Assembly (NCBI RefSeq): GCF_000311825.1 | Contig: NZ_HE978567.1 | Coordinates: 415,826-479,825, forward strand | Length of the DNA stretch: 64,000 nucleotides | Origin: Peptoniphilus grossensis ph5 | GTDB taxonomy: Bacteria > Bacillota > Clostridia > Tissierellales > Peptoniphilaceae | Direction of reading: 5' to 3' | Part shown: in pieces, positions 53,575-62,341 of the stretch | Layout of the letters: each line of letters starts with the position of its first letter | How positions within the stretch are numbered: the first letter of the stretch is position 1 | Translations under genes and position numbers: made by a program | Notes under the pieces: model-generated | Told to the model about the DNA's origin: nothing | What the model saw: the letters and a program-made list of their open reading frames with translations, nothing else | The model's database searches: none

Positions 53575-54549
53575 TTAAAGTGAATAAGGTTTGAAATTCA
53601 CATCTTCTATAACTTCATTTAGCCTTACAGAGTCTGCAACGAGCTTTGCAAGTCTGTGATGCTTCATTGTGTGGACTCTTAAAACTTCTACACCCTTGTA
53701 GGCTGCTAGAGTTGTAAGAGCTGCTGATGCTTCATCTCTATTTTCAAAGCCTTCTTCATTATTTCCGTCAGCGTCAATATTATTTTCTGTCAAAATATTT
53801 GTAATAAATCTCTTTCTTGATACTCCTAAAAATGTGAAGCAGCCCATTTCTCTTATAGCGTCAATTTTATCTATTAGTTTTAAATTTTCCTTTTTTGTTA
53901 AGGCAAAGCCAATACCTGGGTCAAGCATAATTCTATCTCTTTTTATGCCATTTTTTTCTGCCCTTTCAAGGGATTTTTCTAGGTATTTTTTCATGACTTC
54001 AATAATATCCATATCTTCAAAGGATTTTAACTCATCATCAGTAAAGGCTCCTTCGCCACCAAAAGATGGGAAGTTGGCAGATGATTTGTGATTTGGTCTT
54101 GCAATTTTTGGATTAAACATTAAAATTGCGCCAACATCACTTTTCCCTACTACTTCTGCCATTTTTGGATCCCCTAAAAAACCTGTGATGTCATTTACAA
54201 AGTCAACGCCTGCTTCTATTGCTGCTTCTGCAACATCAGCCTTCCATGTGTCGATGGATAGAGGGATATCAGTCATAGTCTTTAATTCTTTTATAACTGG
54301 CACAACCCTACTAATTTCTTCTTCAATTTCAACATAATGGGAACCAGGTCTTGTGGATTCACCGCCGAGGTCAATCATTTTTGCGCCGGCATCAATAAGA
54401 TCCATTGCCCTTTTGATGGCCTTGTCCTTACCATACCATTTGCCGCCATCAGAAAAAGAATCAGGCGTAACATTTACTATGCCACATAAAATTGTTTCCT
54501 TGCCACTTTCTAAAACTTTGTCTTTATACTTACAAATTAAATTATTCAT
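53575..54549 (-). CDS. folP: Dihydropteroate synthase
   Basis: This folate-pathway enzyme joins p-aminobenzoate to the pterin diphosphate. Signatures are GIVNVTPDSFSDGGKW (about 23-38), IDLGGESTRPGS (about 59-70), IDTWKADVAEAAIEAG (about 100-115), DPGIGFALTK and VSRKRFI. At 324 residues it is about 45 longer than usual. The extra length comes partly from an insert with SFGGEGAFTDDEL near 165-180 and from NNIDADGNNEEGFENRD. No other folate gene is adjacent. Start follows GGAGTG. Confidence 0.94.
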   Translation of the reverse strand: MNNLICKYKDKVLESGKETILCGIVNVTPDSFSDGGKWYGKDKAIKRAMDLIDAGAKMIDLGGESTRPGSHYVEIEEEISRVVPVIKELKTMTDIPLSIDTWKADVAEAAIEAGVDFVNDITGFLGDPKMAEVVGKSDVGAILMFNPKIARPNHKSSANFPSFGGEGAFTDDELKSFEDMDIIEVMKKYLEKSLERAEKNGIKRDRIMLDPGIGFALTKKENLKLIDKIDAIREMGCFTFLGVSRKRFITNILTENNIDADGNNEEGFENRDEASAALTTLAAYKGVEVLRVHTMKHHRLAKLVADSVRLNEVIEDVNFKPYSL

Positions 54550-54620
54550 TTTTCACTCCATTTTTTATTTTTCTCGTCAAGTTAATTCTATGTCTAAGGC
54601 CTTTTAAAATCAAATAAATT

Positions 54621-55616
54621 TTAAATCGCGTAGTAGTGCAAAACTCCATCTTGGTCTTTTTCAAAATCAGCCTTGCCTAGAGCCCTTAGGCCTTCAAGGT
54701 GAGCGTGAGCTTCTCCTGCTGCGAAAAACTTTTGCGTGTTTGGAAATTCAGAAAAATCCCTTGCCCTCATGTCCCAAGACATATTCATGGCAATGTCACG
54801 AACTGTGCACCTGCCCCTAGCCTCTAAAGTCTTTAACGCCTCGCTAATTCTCTTTTCGTGATGAGCCTTTAGCTCGTCAATCCTCTTTGGCACATCTTCA
54901 ATAAGTGCCCTGTGAGATGAATAAAGGTGGTCAATGGGAAGATTTCTTAATTTCTCAATGTTTTTAAGATATCTGCCAAGGCTGTCGCCCACAGTAAAAT
55001 TCCAAAAAGTAATATTTGGAGTGATGTCTCCCAAAAGGTGGTCGCCGCAAAATAAAATTTTTCGGTCCTCTTCATAGAGACCGACCATGCCAGGAGTGTG
55101 ACCAGAAAAATCCATACCCTTAAAAGTAAAGTCGCCAAGCTTTAGGGTGTAGTCAGGATTAAAGGAAGTGTAGGGAAACTCTGCCTTAGGTCTATAGCGA
55201 AAGCCTGCATGCTCCTCAATTTTTAAATTGTCCTCATCCAGCCCTTGAAGGTGGGTAGTCGCCATAACATCTTTCCACCTCTTAGAATTTGCATCAGCCA
55301 TAGAAGACATCATGCGGTAGTCAATGTCTCCCATATAAATTTCCACGCCAAGCTCTTCATGAAACCAAGTTGCAAGACCTGTGTGGTCAGAGTGAAGATG
55401 AGTCAAAAATAACTTTGTCCTCTTTAAATCAATTTCCATATCTCTTATAAAAGATAACATTTCACTCCTGATTTCTTCAGTGTTAAAGCCTGTGTCGATA
55501 ATAAGAGCCTCGCCCCTGGACTTTACCATATAAATGTTTATGCTCTTTAGGGGATTTCCCTTTAGGGGAATAATTTTACAATAAACGCCATCAGAAAGTT
55601 TTTTAATACTAGACAT
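54621..55616 (-). CDS. Metallo-beta-lactamase-fold hydrolase
   Basis: This 331-residue protein has the metal-binding motif THLHSDHTGL (about 77-86), further ligands in FSGHTPGMVGLY (about 172-183) and CGDHLLGD (about 190-197), and SSHRALIED. The C-terminal region (about 225-331), a winged-helix-like extension with RDIAMNMSWDMRARDFSEFP, is found in glyoxalase-II-like and lactonase-type members. Substrate unknown. ATG at 55616 follows GGGAGGAAAT. Divergent from the 138-residue unknown gene. Confidence 0.87.
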   Translation of the reverse strand: MSSIKKLSDGVYCKIIPLKGNPLKSINIYMVKSRGEALIIDTGFNTEEIRSEMLSFIRDMEIDLKRTKLFLTHLHSDHTGLATWFHEELGVEIYMGDIDYRMMSSMADANSKRWKDVMATTHLQGLDEDNLKIEEHAGFRYRPKAEFPYTSFNPDYTLKLGDFTFKGMDFSGHTPGMVGLYEEDRKILFCGDHLLGDITPNITFWNFTVGDSLGRYLKNIEKLRNLPIDHLYSSHRALIEDVPKRIDELKAHHEKRISEALKTLEARGRCTVRDIAMNMSWDMRARDFSEFPNTQKFFAAGEAHAHLEGLRALGKADFEKDQDGVLHYYAI

Positions 55617-55663
55617 ATTTCCTCCCACAGCTCATTTCATGTATAATAAATACGAGGTGAATT

Positions 55664-56080
55664 ATGAGCGATTTTTTATTAAAACTTTTTAAAGTTGAAA
55701 CCATTAACAAACTGCCTATTGATAAATTATACCCTATTATAGAGAGTTTAGACGGCGACCAGAGACAACTCATTGCATCTTCCTATGATTTAGACCTTGA
55801 GGGACTAAGTTTGTCAGAAGAAGTAGAAGAAATACATAAAATAATTACCAGTGAATTTAAAAACACTCTCATGAACTTTGACGAAAAAGAGCACAAGTCC
55901 TTTTACGATTTTTATAATGGCGCCGTAGATTATTCCGACGAAAATGTCTATGTAAACATGAAAAAATTCACATCCCTGGGACTGATGTATCTCTTCCTAT
56001 CAAAATCCGGCACCTATTTTAACTTCGTCATACCAGAAGAATTAATAGAGATGTATGAAAAACTTTTACAATCAAGCTAA
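55664..56080 (+). CDS. Unknown 138-residue acidic cytoplasmic protein
   Basis: No signal peptide or membrane segment is visible. The protein is mostly helical in composition with many Glu, Asp and Leu (LYPIIESLDGDQRQLIASSY, then SLSEEVEEIHKII). No family was recognised. The frame starts with ATG after GAGGTGAATT, 48 bases from the divergent MBL gene. Codon use is like its neighbours. The fold and role are unknown. Confidence 0.7.
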   Translation: MSDFLLKLFKVETINKLPIDKLYPIIESLDGDQRQLIASSYDLDLEGLSLSEEVEEIHKIITSEFKNTLMNFDEKEHKSFYDFYNGAVDYSDENVYVNMKKFTSLGLMYLFLSKSGTYFNFVIPEELIEMYEKLLQSS

Positions 56081-56149
56081 AAAGTCAATTAAAATATAAT
56101 TTAATAAACAAATTAATAATTGGACTGGCTAAGAATTTATAAAACATAA

Positions 56150-56186
56150 AAAAACCGAGAACTCAAAGTTCTCGGTTAAAAAAAAC
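56150..56186 (-). terminator. Terminator of the Abi gene
   Basis: ACCGAGAACT pairs with AGTTCTCGGT around TTG on the minus strand, then TTTTTT. It lies 28 bases after the gene. Confidence 0.85.
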
Positions 56187-56213
56187 TATTTAGTTTTTCC
56201 CTTTGTGGTTATA

Positions 56214-57137
56214 TTATATAGCATTGTCACAAAATAAGTCAATTACTTTCTTAACAAATTTATAATCATCTATTAAAATTTTATTTTTTTCGTACTTATC
56301 TTTATTTCTTATAACTCTAATGTCAAAAAATTCTTTTATCTCTTTAAATCTATGTGTTTTTATTTCATCACTTTTAACATATAAGTTAAAAGCATAAAGC
56401 AAACAAATAAAATCATGTATAAATAAATTTCTCAACTTTCTTTTTATAAAAACTCCATTGTATTCATCTAAATTGGTCTTTAAAAATTTATATATATCAT
56501 CGAGATAATATCCTCTCTTGTCTGGGAGATTGTGAATAAGGCAATTACTATGTGCAGATGCATTTCTTATGTCTCTAACACGAAATAAAATATCACAATC
56601 TGCAAAATTATCTTCATAATTCTCTACATAAAACTTTATAAATTTTACTAAAGTACCAAAGGATATGACTTCAACAAAGGTCCATATTGGATAATTGGGA
56701 TGTGTAAACTTATCTAACAGATTACCAACATAGCCTTTCCCTCTTCTTCTATATAATTCTTTCTTAATATTATATCCTGTATCCCCCTTGTTATTTCCTA
56801 AACTATCCAAAAATTCCAAGGTAAGATTTACATCGTCTAAACCATTGTTTTCTATTGATTTGAGTAAATTTACTTTTAAAGAGTGCTCTAAATTTAAAAT
56901 CGTTTTTAAAATTAAAAATTTAAGATGCATATCAATTGTAGATAAATCCTTTAAATGAAAAAAATCTAAATCTTTATACTTTCCCTTTTCATCTTTTTTA
57001 AAATTATGTCTATAAGATGAAACTTTTACATAGTAATTATGCTCTTCTAAATAATGAATAGCTTGTTCCTTACTAACTTCGCAAAATTCAACACCCTTAT
57101 CATTAAGTTTATTAACAAGCTCTATAGAGTTGAGCAA
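56214..57137 (-). CDS. Abi family (AbiD/AbiF-like) abortive infection protein
   Basis: This 307-residue protein matches the Abi_2 type: an N-terminal YLEEHNYYVKVSSYRHNF, a middle LEHSLKVNLLKSIE, and the HEPN-like RNase motif RDIRNASAHSN (R-x4-H, about 194-204). Members abort phage infection by arresting the cell. TTG at 57137 is chosen because GAGGGTG is 8 bases upstream. It stands alone, next to tmRNA on the same strand and after that RNA's terminator. Slightly more AT-rich than neighbouring genes, in keeping with transfer. Confidence 0.87.
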   Translation of the reverse strand: MLNSIELVNKLNDKGVEFCEVSKEQAIHYLEEHNYYVKVSSYRHNFKKDEKGKYKDLDFFHLKDLSTIDMHLKFLILKTILNLEHSLKVNLLKSIENNGLDDVNLTLEFLDSLGNNKGDTGYNIKKELYRRRGKGYVGNLLDKFTHPNYPIWTFVEVISFGTLVKFIKFYVENYEDNFADCDILFRVRDIRNASAHSNCLIHNLPDKRGYYLDDIYKFLKTNLDEYNGVFIKRKLRNLFIHDFICLLYAFNLYVKSDEIKTHRFKEIKEFFDIRVIRNKDKYEKNKILIDDYKFVKKVIDLFCDNAI

Positions 57138-57261
57138 TAAAATCACCCTCTTAAAATAAATTTCTTATTACAAAAATTATAACACAAAGAATTATTAGCA
57201 AACTCACTAAAATATCTTCAACAAGTCTTTTTTTAATATTTTAAAATTTTATTAAAGCAAA

Positions 57262-57293
57262 AATAAAAAGCCATCCATAAGCATGAATGACTT
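57262..57293 (-). terminator. Terminator of tmRNA
   Basis: AGTCATTCAT pairs with ATGGATGGCT (with G-U pairs) around GCTT on the minus strand and runs into TTTTATTTTT. Confidence 0.75.
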
Positions 57294-57306
57294 TAAATTA
57301 AAATTT

Positions 57307-57648
57307 TGGTGGAGGCGGCGGGAGTCGAACCCGCGTCCGAAGACTTCTTACAGAAAGATTCTCCGAGTGCAGACTCCTCTTAAATTTCCCCTGTATTACT
57401 AGAGTGTCAAACTCATACAGAGTATCGCCATTAACCCCCTCTGCTATGGCGCATTACAGAGTTCGTTTGCCCGCTAATTTGAAACCCGGTTGCAGTTCGC
57501 GGCGTCTGGCCGGATTGCTACCTAATTAGGCAGCTAGTGCGAAATTATTTTCGTCGTTTATTTTTTATAGACCATTTTAGCGTTGTGTGATCCATCAACG
57601 ACTCGCTACTTAAAGCTCAAAATCCCCGTCGAAACCATTTTCGCCCCC
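57307..57648 (-). ncRNA. ssrA: tmRNA
   Basis: This RNA frees stalled ribosomes and tags the unfinished protein. The 5' end GGGGGCGAAAATGGTTTCGAC pairs its first 7 bases with CGCCTCC before the encoded ACCA, and the T arm is GGGTTCGACTCCCG-like. The tag frame on the minus strand ends at TAA (57526-57528). The codons before it read NDENNFALAA, matching the usual ...ALAA degradation tag. The codon at the resume position (57559-57561) is ATA rather than the usual GCA. Length is 342 bases. Confidence 0.97.
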
Positions 57649-57697
57649 ATATGAAGTTAGACTAAAATTATACTAAAATTCCGCCTTTTTGTCAATT

Positions 57698-58327
57698 TTA
57701 GCCCATCTCAGTCTTCTTCAATTTTTTTCTCTTTTTCTTGGCAAATTTAAATCTTAAATTTTTCTTCCAAATAAAATATCCAATCACTGACCCAAGGACA
57801 TTTAACATCAAGTCGTCAATGTCAACAGACCTTCCTATAAAAAATTGTATGAACTCAACAAAAAAGGAAGAAAAAAAAGTTATGACAAGGATCTTTGAAA
57901 GGCTTCTCGCCTTGGGAAAGATTTCTGCCACAAAAATTCCAAAGGGCACAAATATTATTACATTGCCCATTACATTTGTCATTGTGTGAAGGAAACCTGA
58001 ATATTTTATGTAATTTTTTATAGTTCTAAATGGAACTAGGTTTACGCCCCAGGCTCCTGATGTTATCCTGTCTTTAAAATTTCCAACGAAGTCAAAGTTT
58101 TCGTTCGTTAAATTTATTCCTGAGTTGGCAATATAGGAGTTTGGTGTAAATAACATTATTACTAGAAAGGCAAGGTAGCCTGCAAAAAGACTCAAGAGAA
58201 ATTCCCTAAATCCGTTGGAATTTATTTTTCTGTGGGAGAAAAATTTTACTCTCACCATGGAAAAGACTACAAAGGTAATTATGAAGGCAGGTATTGTCCT
58301 TGCCACAAAAAATAAAAATAATCTCAT
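57698..58327 (-). CDS. VanZ-family membrane protein
   Basis: This 209-residue protein has about five helices and the VanZ pattern NLVPFRTIKNYI (about 95-106), NVMGNVIIFVPFGIFV (about 117-132), and FFVEFIQFFIGRSVDIDDLMLNVLGSVIGYF near the end. VanZ itself raises teicoplanin resistance; most relatives have unknown envelope roles. It overlaps the HAD gene by 4 bases, so both are expressed together. Confidence 0.9.
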   Translation of the reverse strand: MRLFLFFVARTIPAFIITFVVFSMVRVKFFSHRKINSNGFREFLLSLFAGYLAFLVIMLFTPNSYIANSGINLTNENFDFVGNFKDRITSGAWGVNLVPFRTIKNYIKYSGFLHTMTNVMGNVIIFVPFGIFVAEIFPKARSLSKILVITFFSSFFVEFIQFFIGRSVDIDDLMLNVLGSVIGYFIWKKNLRFKFAKKKRKKLKKTEMG

Positions 58328-58962
58328 ATATTTTTTAGTTCTATTAAATTTGTTATGGAATATTTATTTTCTTCTACAACTAAGTGCCACTTGTCCTTGG
58401 AATTTTCATCATAGATGCCCACTGTTTCAAGGCCTGCACTTTTGGCAGTCCTAAGGGCAAGATAGGAGTCGTCAATTAAATATACATCCCTTGGATCTTC
58501 CTTTATTTCAGAAGTTATTGTAGTGAAAAATTTTTCTTCGCCCTTTATGTGGCCAACTGAATCTGCTGTGTAAAGTCCTTCAATGTATTTGTCTATGCCG
58601 TATTTTTTTATGACTATGTCCGCAAAGTGTTCTGCAGTTGATGTTCCTATGACAATCTTTTTATCCCTGTCCTTAAAATATTTTAAAATTTCAAGGGCAT
58701 TGTCCTTTAACTTAACTTTGTTGGAATAAAAATCTATAACTGTGTCGCTAAAACCATTATAAAGTTCTTCAAAGCTTTCGCTTAACTTGTAATAGTCCTT
58801 TAAATACCTTAGGGAAGTGTTAAGGCTCATGGTGGTCATCTTGTGTTGCACACTGTCTTCTATATCTATTCCCTTTGTCTTCATAAAGTCGCGAGAAACT
58901 CTTCTCCAATATCCCATGGAGTCCACCAGGGTTCCGTCTAAATCAAATATAATAGCTTTCAT
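58324..58962 (-). CDS. HAD-superfamily phosphatase
   Basis: This 212-residue protein shows all HAD motifs: FDLDGTLVDSMGYW (motif I, Asp6 and Asp8 as in DxDGT), GTSTAEH (motif II), KGEEKFF (the Lys) and YLIDDSYLALRTAK (motif III). The cap is of the beta-phosphoglucomutase/phosphoglycolate phosphatase type. Substrate unknown. Start follows GGAGG. First of a two-gene operon with vanZ. Confidence 0.88.
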   Translation of the reverse strand: MKAIIFDLDGTLVDSMGYWRRVSRDFMKTKGIDIEDSVQHKMTTMSLNTSLRYLKDYYKLSESFEELYNGFSDTVIDFYSNKVKLKDNALEILKYFKDRDKKIVIGTSTAEHFADIVIKKYGIDKYIEGLYTADSVGHIKGEEKFFTTITSEIKEDPRDVYLIDDSYLALRTAKSAGLETVGIYDENSKDKWHLVVEENKYSITNLIELKNI

Positions 58963-59064
58963 GTTACCTCCTTCTTTAATAATACTTATATTTTAGTTGT
59001 AATCTTTTTATAAATCAACTATAATAGTCTTCTAAGTGCTTTTAAAAATTTTTTTAAAAAGTCT

Positions 59065-59092
59065 TTGACAAAATTTTTTTTCATGTTATAAT
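59065..59092 (+). promoter_or_regulatory. Promoter of tRNA-Pro
   Basis: TTGACA (59065-59070) and TATAAT (59087-59092) are 16 bases apart, 58 bases before the tRNA. Confidence 0.75.
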
Positions 59093-59150
59093 AATATCTG
59101 TTCGAAAATTAAATATAAAGAATATAAAATTCTTGTAAAATTTTCATTGT

Positions 59151-59227
59151 CGGGGTGTAGCGCAGTTTGGTAGCGCACGTGGTTTGGGACCATGGGGCCG
59201 GGGGTTCGAATCCTCTCACCCCGACCA
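59151..59227 (+). tRNA. tRNA-Pro (anticodon TGG)
   Basis: A full cloverleaf can be drawn. The acceptor CGGGGTG pairs with CACCCCG, the anticodon loop TTTGGGA gives TGG, and the T arm is GGGGGTTCGAATCCTC. CCA is encoded at the end. Confidence 0.97.
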
Positions 59228-59233
59228 TTTTAT

Positions 59234-59259
59234 TTTAAGGCTTAGGCCTTATTTTTTTG
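59234..59259 (+). terminator. Terminator of tRNA-Pro
   Basis: TAAGGC and GCCTTA pair around TTAG, followed by TTTTTTT. Confidence 0.85.
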
Positions 59260-59481
59260 TCTAAAAATATCTTTATGGACCTAAGTCCATTAATCCTCTT
59301 AAGATTTTTCTAATTTTTCAACTTATTAAATGTTTTAAGTTCCAATAATATTTTTAATAAAATTTTACTTTTCTATAAGTTTTTTCATAAAAGCTCCCAT
59401 AAAATTTTCCAAATAATATTAATAATTTTTAAATAAAGATTTTAAATTAAAACTTTGTAAAAACATTTTTACTCAATGTTC
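59260..59481. other. AT-rich spacer with no recognised feature
   Basis: Most of the 359-base gap between tRNA-Pro and cstA is a run of AAAATTTT-type sequence with no open frame, hairpin or known motif. Its A/T tracts may bend DNA upstream of the cstA promoter. Confidence 0.5.
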
Positions 59482-59495
59482 TGCAAACGATTGAT
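59482..59495 (+). promoter_or_regulatory. Weak cre-like (CcpA) site upstream of cstA
   Basis: TGCAAACGATTGAT agrees with 8 of the 10 fixed bases of the cre pattern TGNAANCGNTTNCA. It lies about 40 bases upstream of the cstA -35. Only a possibility. Confidence 0.25.
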
Positions 59496-59522
59496 GCGTT
59501 GAAATTCTTCAATGTTATTTCC

Positions 59523-59557
59523 TTGTATTTATAAGTTCATTGTTCTATAATTGAACT
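59523..59557 (+). promoter_or_regulatory. cstA promoter with overlapping palindrome
   Basis: TTGTAT (59523-59528) and TATAAT (59546-59551) are 17 bases apart. A palindrome AGTTCA-12-TGAACT (59534-59557) covers the -10, where a repressor could block transcription. Confidence 0.65.
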
Positions 59558-59586
59558 AAGAATAATAAAAGTAAAGGAGGATTTAT

Positions 59587-61041
59587 ATGTTACTATTTAT
59601 TATTGGACTTATAATATTGCTTGGTGGCGGATTTTTCTACTCAAAATATGTAGAAAGTCAATTGGCACCAGACGACAGAGAAACTCCAGCTGTTAGAAAA
59701 GCTGACGGAGTTGACTATGTAGTAATGAGTCAAAAGAAAAACTGGCTCATCAATCTACTAAACATTGCAGGTATGGGACCAATCATTGGACCTATCCAAG
59801 GTATTCTTTTTGGACCTATTGCTTTTTTAGCAATTCCACTTGGATGCGTATTTGCAGGTTCAGTTCATGATTACATGACTGGATTTATTTCAATGAGAAA
59901 TGGTGGATCACAAGTTCCTAAGCTCGTTGGAAAGTACATTGGCGATGGAGTTCGTAAATTCTACAATATTGTTATTGCAATCTTACTTCTACTTACTGGT
60001 GTAGTTTTTGTCTACACTCCTGGGGACTTAATCGCAAATGATATTCTTAAGGTTGGAGCTGATTCAAATGTTATTTGGATTATCTATGCAGTAATTTTTG
60101 CTTACTACATTGCTTCAACTGTACTTCCTATCGATAAATTAATCGGTAGAGTTTATCCAATCTTTGGTGGTTTCCTAATTGTATCTGCTATTGGAGTATT
60201 TATTGGAATCTTTATTAAGGGTTCAGGACACTTAGCATTTGAAAATGCTGGTCTTCTTGCAGAACACCCACTTGGACAAAGGTTTATCCCATCATTCTTT
60301 ATCACAGTTGCTTGTGGTATCTTATCAGGTTTCCACGGTTCTCAAGTAACACTTATTTCTAGAACTGTTAAATCTGAATCAGAAGCTAGAACAACTTTCT
60401 ACTCAACTATGATCGCTGAAGGTTTCATCGCCATGGTTTGGGCAGCAGGCGCAATGGTTCTATTCTCTTCTGGACAAGCTGCACTTGACACTCCGGGAAC
60501 AATTATGGTTGGTCAAGTTTCTAAGTACTTCATGGGTAATGTTGGTGGACTTCTTGCAGTTCTTGGTGTTATTGCACTTCCTATCACTTCTGGTGATACT
60601 GCTTTTAGATCTCTAAGACTAATAATTGCTGAAGAATTAAATATTGACCAAAAGGCTCCTTCAAAGAGAGCTGGACTTTCTGCAGTATTATTTATCCCAG
60701 CTTTTGCAATCCTATACTTTGCAAAGACAAATCCTAATGGATTTAACCTACTTTGGAGATACTTTGGTTTCACAAACCAATTCGTAGCAACTTTCGCTTT
60801 AGCTGTTGCCACTATTTATTTAATTGATACAGGTAAGAATTATATTATTACTCTACTTCCAGGAATCTTCTATGTATTTATAGTATTCTCATTTATTATT
60901 AACATTAAGGGTCTTGGACTTGGATTGCCATTCTCAATTGCATACCCTGCAGCAGGCGTTATTGCAGTACTATATGCTTACTTCGTAATCAAACTTGGCA
61001 AAAAGAACAAAACTAGAATTGAATCTATAGTTTTAGATTAA
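59587..61041 (+). CDS. cstA: Carbon starvation CstA-family transporter
   Basis: This 484-residue membrane protein has over ten helices and the CstA pattern: MLLFIIGLIILLGGGFFYSK at the start, NIAGMGPIIGPIQGILFGP (about 58-76), GSVHDYMTGFISMRNGG (about 91-107) and the LPITSGDTAFRSLRL loop (about 330-344). It is shorter than the E. coli protein of about 700, like the short CstA group in anaerobes. The family takes up peptides or pyruvate. It has its own promoter and terminator. Confidence 0.93.
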   Translation: MLLFIIGLIILLGGGFFYSKYVESQLAPDDRETPAVRKADGVDYVVMSQKKNWLINLLNIAGMGPIIGPIQGILFGPIAFLAIPLGCVFAGSVHDYMTGFISMRNGGSQVPKLVGKYIGDGVRKFYNIVIAILLLLTGVVFVYTPGDLIANDILKVGADSNVIWIIYAVIFAYYIASTVLPIDKLIGRVYPIFGGFLIVSAIGVFIGIFIKGSGHLAFENAGLLAEHPLGQRFIPSFFITVACGILSGFHGSQVTLISRTVKSESEARTTFYSTMIAEGFIAMVWAAGAMVLFSSGQAALDTPGTIMVGQVSKYFMGNVGGLLAVLGVIALPITSGDTAFRSLRLIIAEELNIDQKAPSKRAGLSAVLFIPAFAILYFAKTNPNGFNLLWRYFGFTNQFVATFALAVATIYLIDTGKNYIITLLPGIFYVFIVFSFIINIKGLGLGLPFSIAYPAAGVIAVLYAYFVIKLGKKNKTRIESIVLD

Positions 61042-61078
61042 ATATTTTAAAATTTTAGATTAAATATTTTAAAGTAAG

Positions 61079-61105
61079 AGGTGGCTGGAAATGCCACCTT
61101 TTTTG
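61079..61105 (+). terminator. Terminator of cstA
   Basis: AGGTGGC pairs with GCCACCT around TGGAAAT, followed by TTTTT. Confidence 0.9.
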
Positions 61106-61117
61106 TTAGGAGGTTTT

Positions 61118-61438
61118 ATGAATTTTATACTAAGTGATAAGGCTCTAACTTATCTTAAAAATAAAAATAAGGATAAAATTTTTATCAATCCCGACCTTGA
61201 TGCTAAGGCTTGTTGCTGCGGCGTGGGCACCTTTGACTTTGACATAAGCATAAGGGACGATGAAGACATAAGTAGGTATAAAAAAGTTGATGTCTCAGGC
61301 ATAGCTGTTTTTTATAATCCCACTATTGATCTTTACCTGGAAGGTCGAGAAGACATGGATATAATAATATCTGCAGTGGGTCTTGGAAGTTTTAAAAAAT
61401 TATATGTTGAGAACGAAATAAATTCAATTGACCAGTGA
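61118..61438 (+). CDS. Small protein with CCC motif, HesB/IscA-like candidate
   Basis: This 106-residue protein has three adjacent Cys in DAKACCCGVGTFDFDISI (about 28-45). The mostly beta pattern and length recall HesB/IscA-like iron-sulfur or CC/Se-motif proteins, but the match is not certain. No TGA codon is inside, so it is not a selenoprotein here. ATG at 61118 follows TTAGGAGG. It ends 16 bases before the MoxR ATPase, suggesting a three-gene operon with the vWA protein. Confidence 0.6.
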   Translation: MNFILSDKALTYLKNKNKDKIFINPDLDAKACCCGVGTFDFDISIRDDEDISRYKKVDVSGIAVFYNPTIDLYLEGREDMDIIISAVGLGSFKKLYVENEINSIDQ

Positions 61439-61454
61439 ATCGATGAGTGATTAG

Positions 61455-62333
61455 ATGAAAAATAATAAAATTGACGAATTTATAAAAAATTATGACTTAG
61501 ATGAAAAATATAAAAATAGAATACCAGATCCTCACTTCTTTTATTCTGGCGATGAAATTTTAAGGGAGGCAATCTCTGCAGTCTTGGCAGGCAAAAATAT
61601 TCTCTTAGTTGGCGACAAGTCCACAGGCAAAAATGTCTTGGCAGAAAATCTCGCCTACATTTTTAAAAGGCCTCTTTGGAATTTGTCCTTTCACATAAAT
61701 ATTGACTCTTCCGTTTTAATTGGCGACGACACCCTAAAAAATGGAAATGTCCTCTTTCGTGAAGGACCTATAACAAAGGCGGCAAGCTGTGGAGGCTTTG
61801 TTGTCCTAGACGAAATCAATATGGCAAAAAACGAAGCCATGGCAGTCCTCCACTCCATCCTTGACTACAGAAGAATCATTGACATACCAGGCTACGACAT
61901 CATCAAGCTTCATCCTGCAACGAGATTTATTGCCACTATGAATTATGGCTACGAGGGCACAAGAGAGTTAAACGAAGCCCTCCTCTCTCGTTTTGTAATT
62001 ATAAAGATGCCCCTTATTTCTCGCGAGAGACTTGTTGAGCTTATTAAAAAAGAATATCCAAAGATGAAAGATGAATATGTGGGAAACATTGCCTTTTTCT
62101 TTTACGATTTAAAACTAAAGGCAGAGTCAGGAGAAATTTCCAGAACTGCACCAGATCTTAGGGGGATCTTTGATGCCATTGACCTTGTGAGAGAGGACTT
62201 AAGTCTAACTTCTGCTCTTGATCTCACTATTGCAAATAAGCTTTTTGATTCCTATGAAGAAGAAATTTTAAAGGACTTAATAAAGACGAGATTTAAAGAA
62301 AATTTATATTTTAAAGATATTTTCCAAGAGTGA
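61455..62333 (+). CDS. MoxR/CbbQ-type AAA+ ATPase
   Basis: This 292-residue ATPase has Walker A GDKSTGKN (53-60; Asn follows the Lys where Thr or Ser is usual), Walker B GGFVVLDEIN (about 113-122), sensor 1 FIATMN and a REL-type arginine region (LLSRFVIIKMP). MoxR/CbbQ proteins work as chaperones that activate enzymes together with a vWA-domain partner, and the next gene supplies one. The enzyme served is unknown. Confidence 0.87.
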   Translation: MKNNKIDEFIKNYDLDEKYKNRIPDPHFFYSGDEILREAISAVLAGKNILLVGDKSTGKNVLAENLAYIFKRPLWNLSFHINIDSSVLIGDDTLKNGNVLFREGPITKAASCGGFVVLDEINMAKNEAMAVLHSILDYRRIIDIPGYDIIKLHPATRFIATMNYGYEGTRELNEALLSRFVIIKMPLISRERLVELIKKEYPKMKDEYVGNIAFFFYDLKLKAESGEISRTAPDLRGIFDAIDLVREDLSLTSALDLTIANKLFDSYEEEILKDLIKTRFKENLYFKDIFQE

Positions 62334-62341
62334 TTTTTACT

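Noticed and set aside
56081-57306. Genomic island attachment sites at ssrA
   Set aside because: No direct repeat of the tmRNA 3' end and no integrase were found.
61118-61438. Selenoprotein reading of the CCC protein
   Set aside because: All three Cys are TGT/TGC and the frame has no internal TGA.
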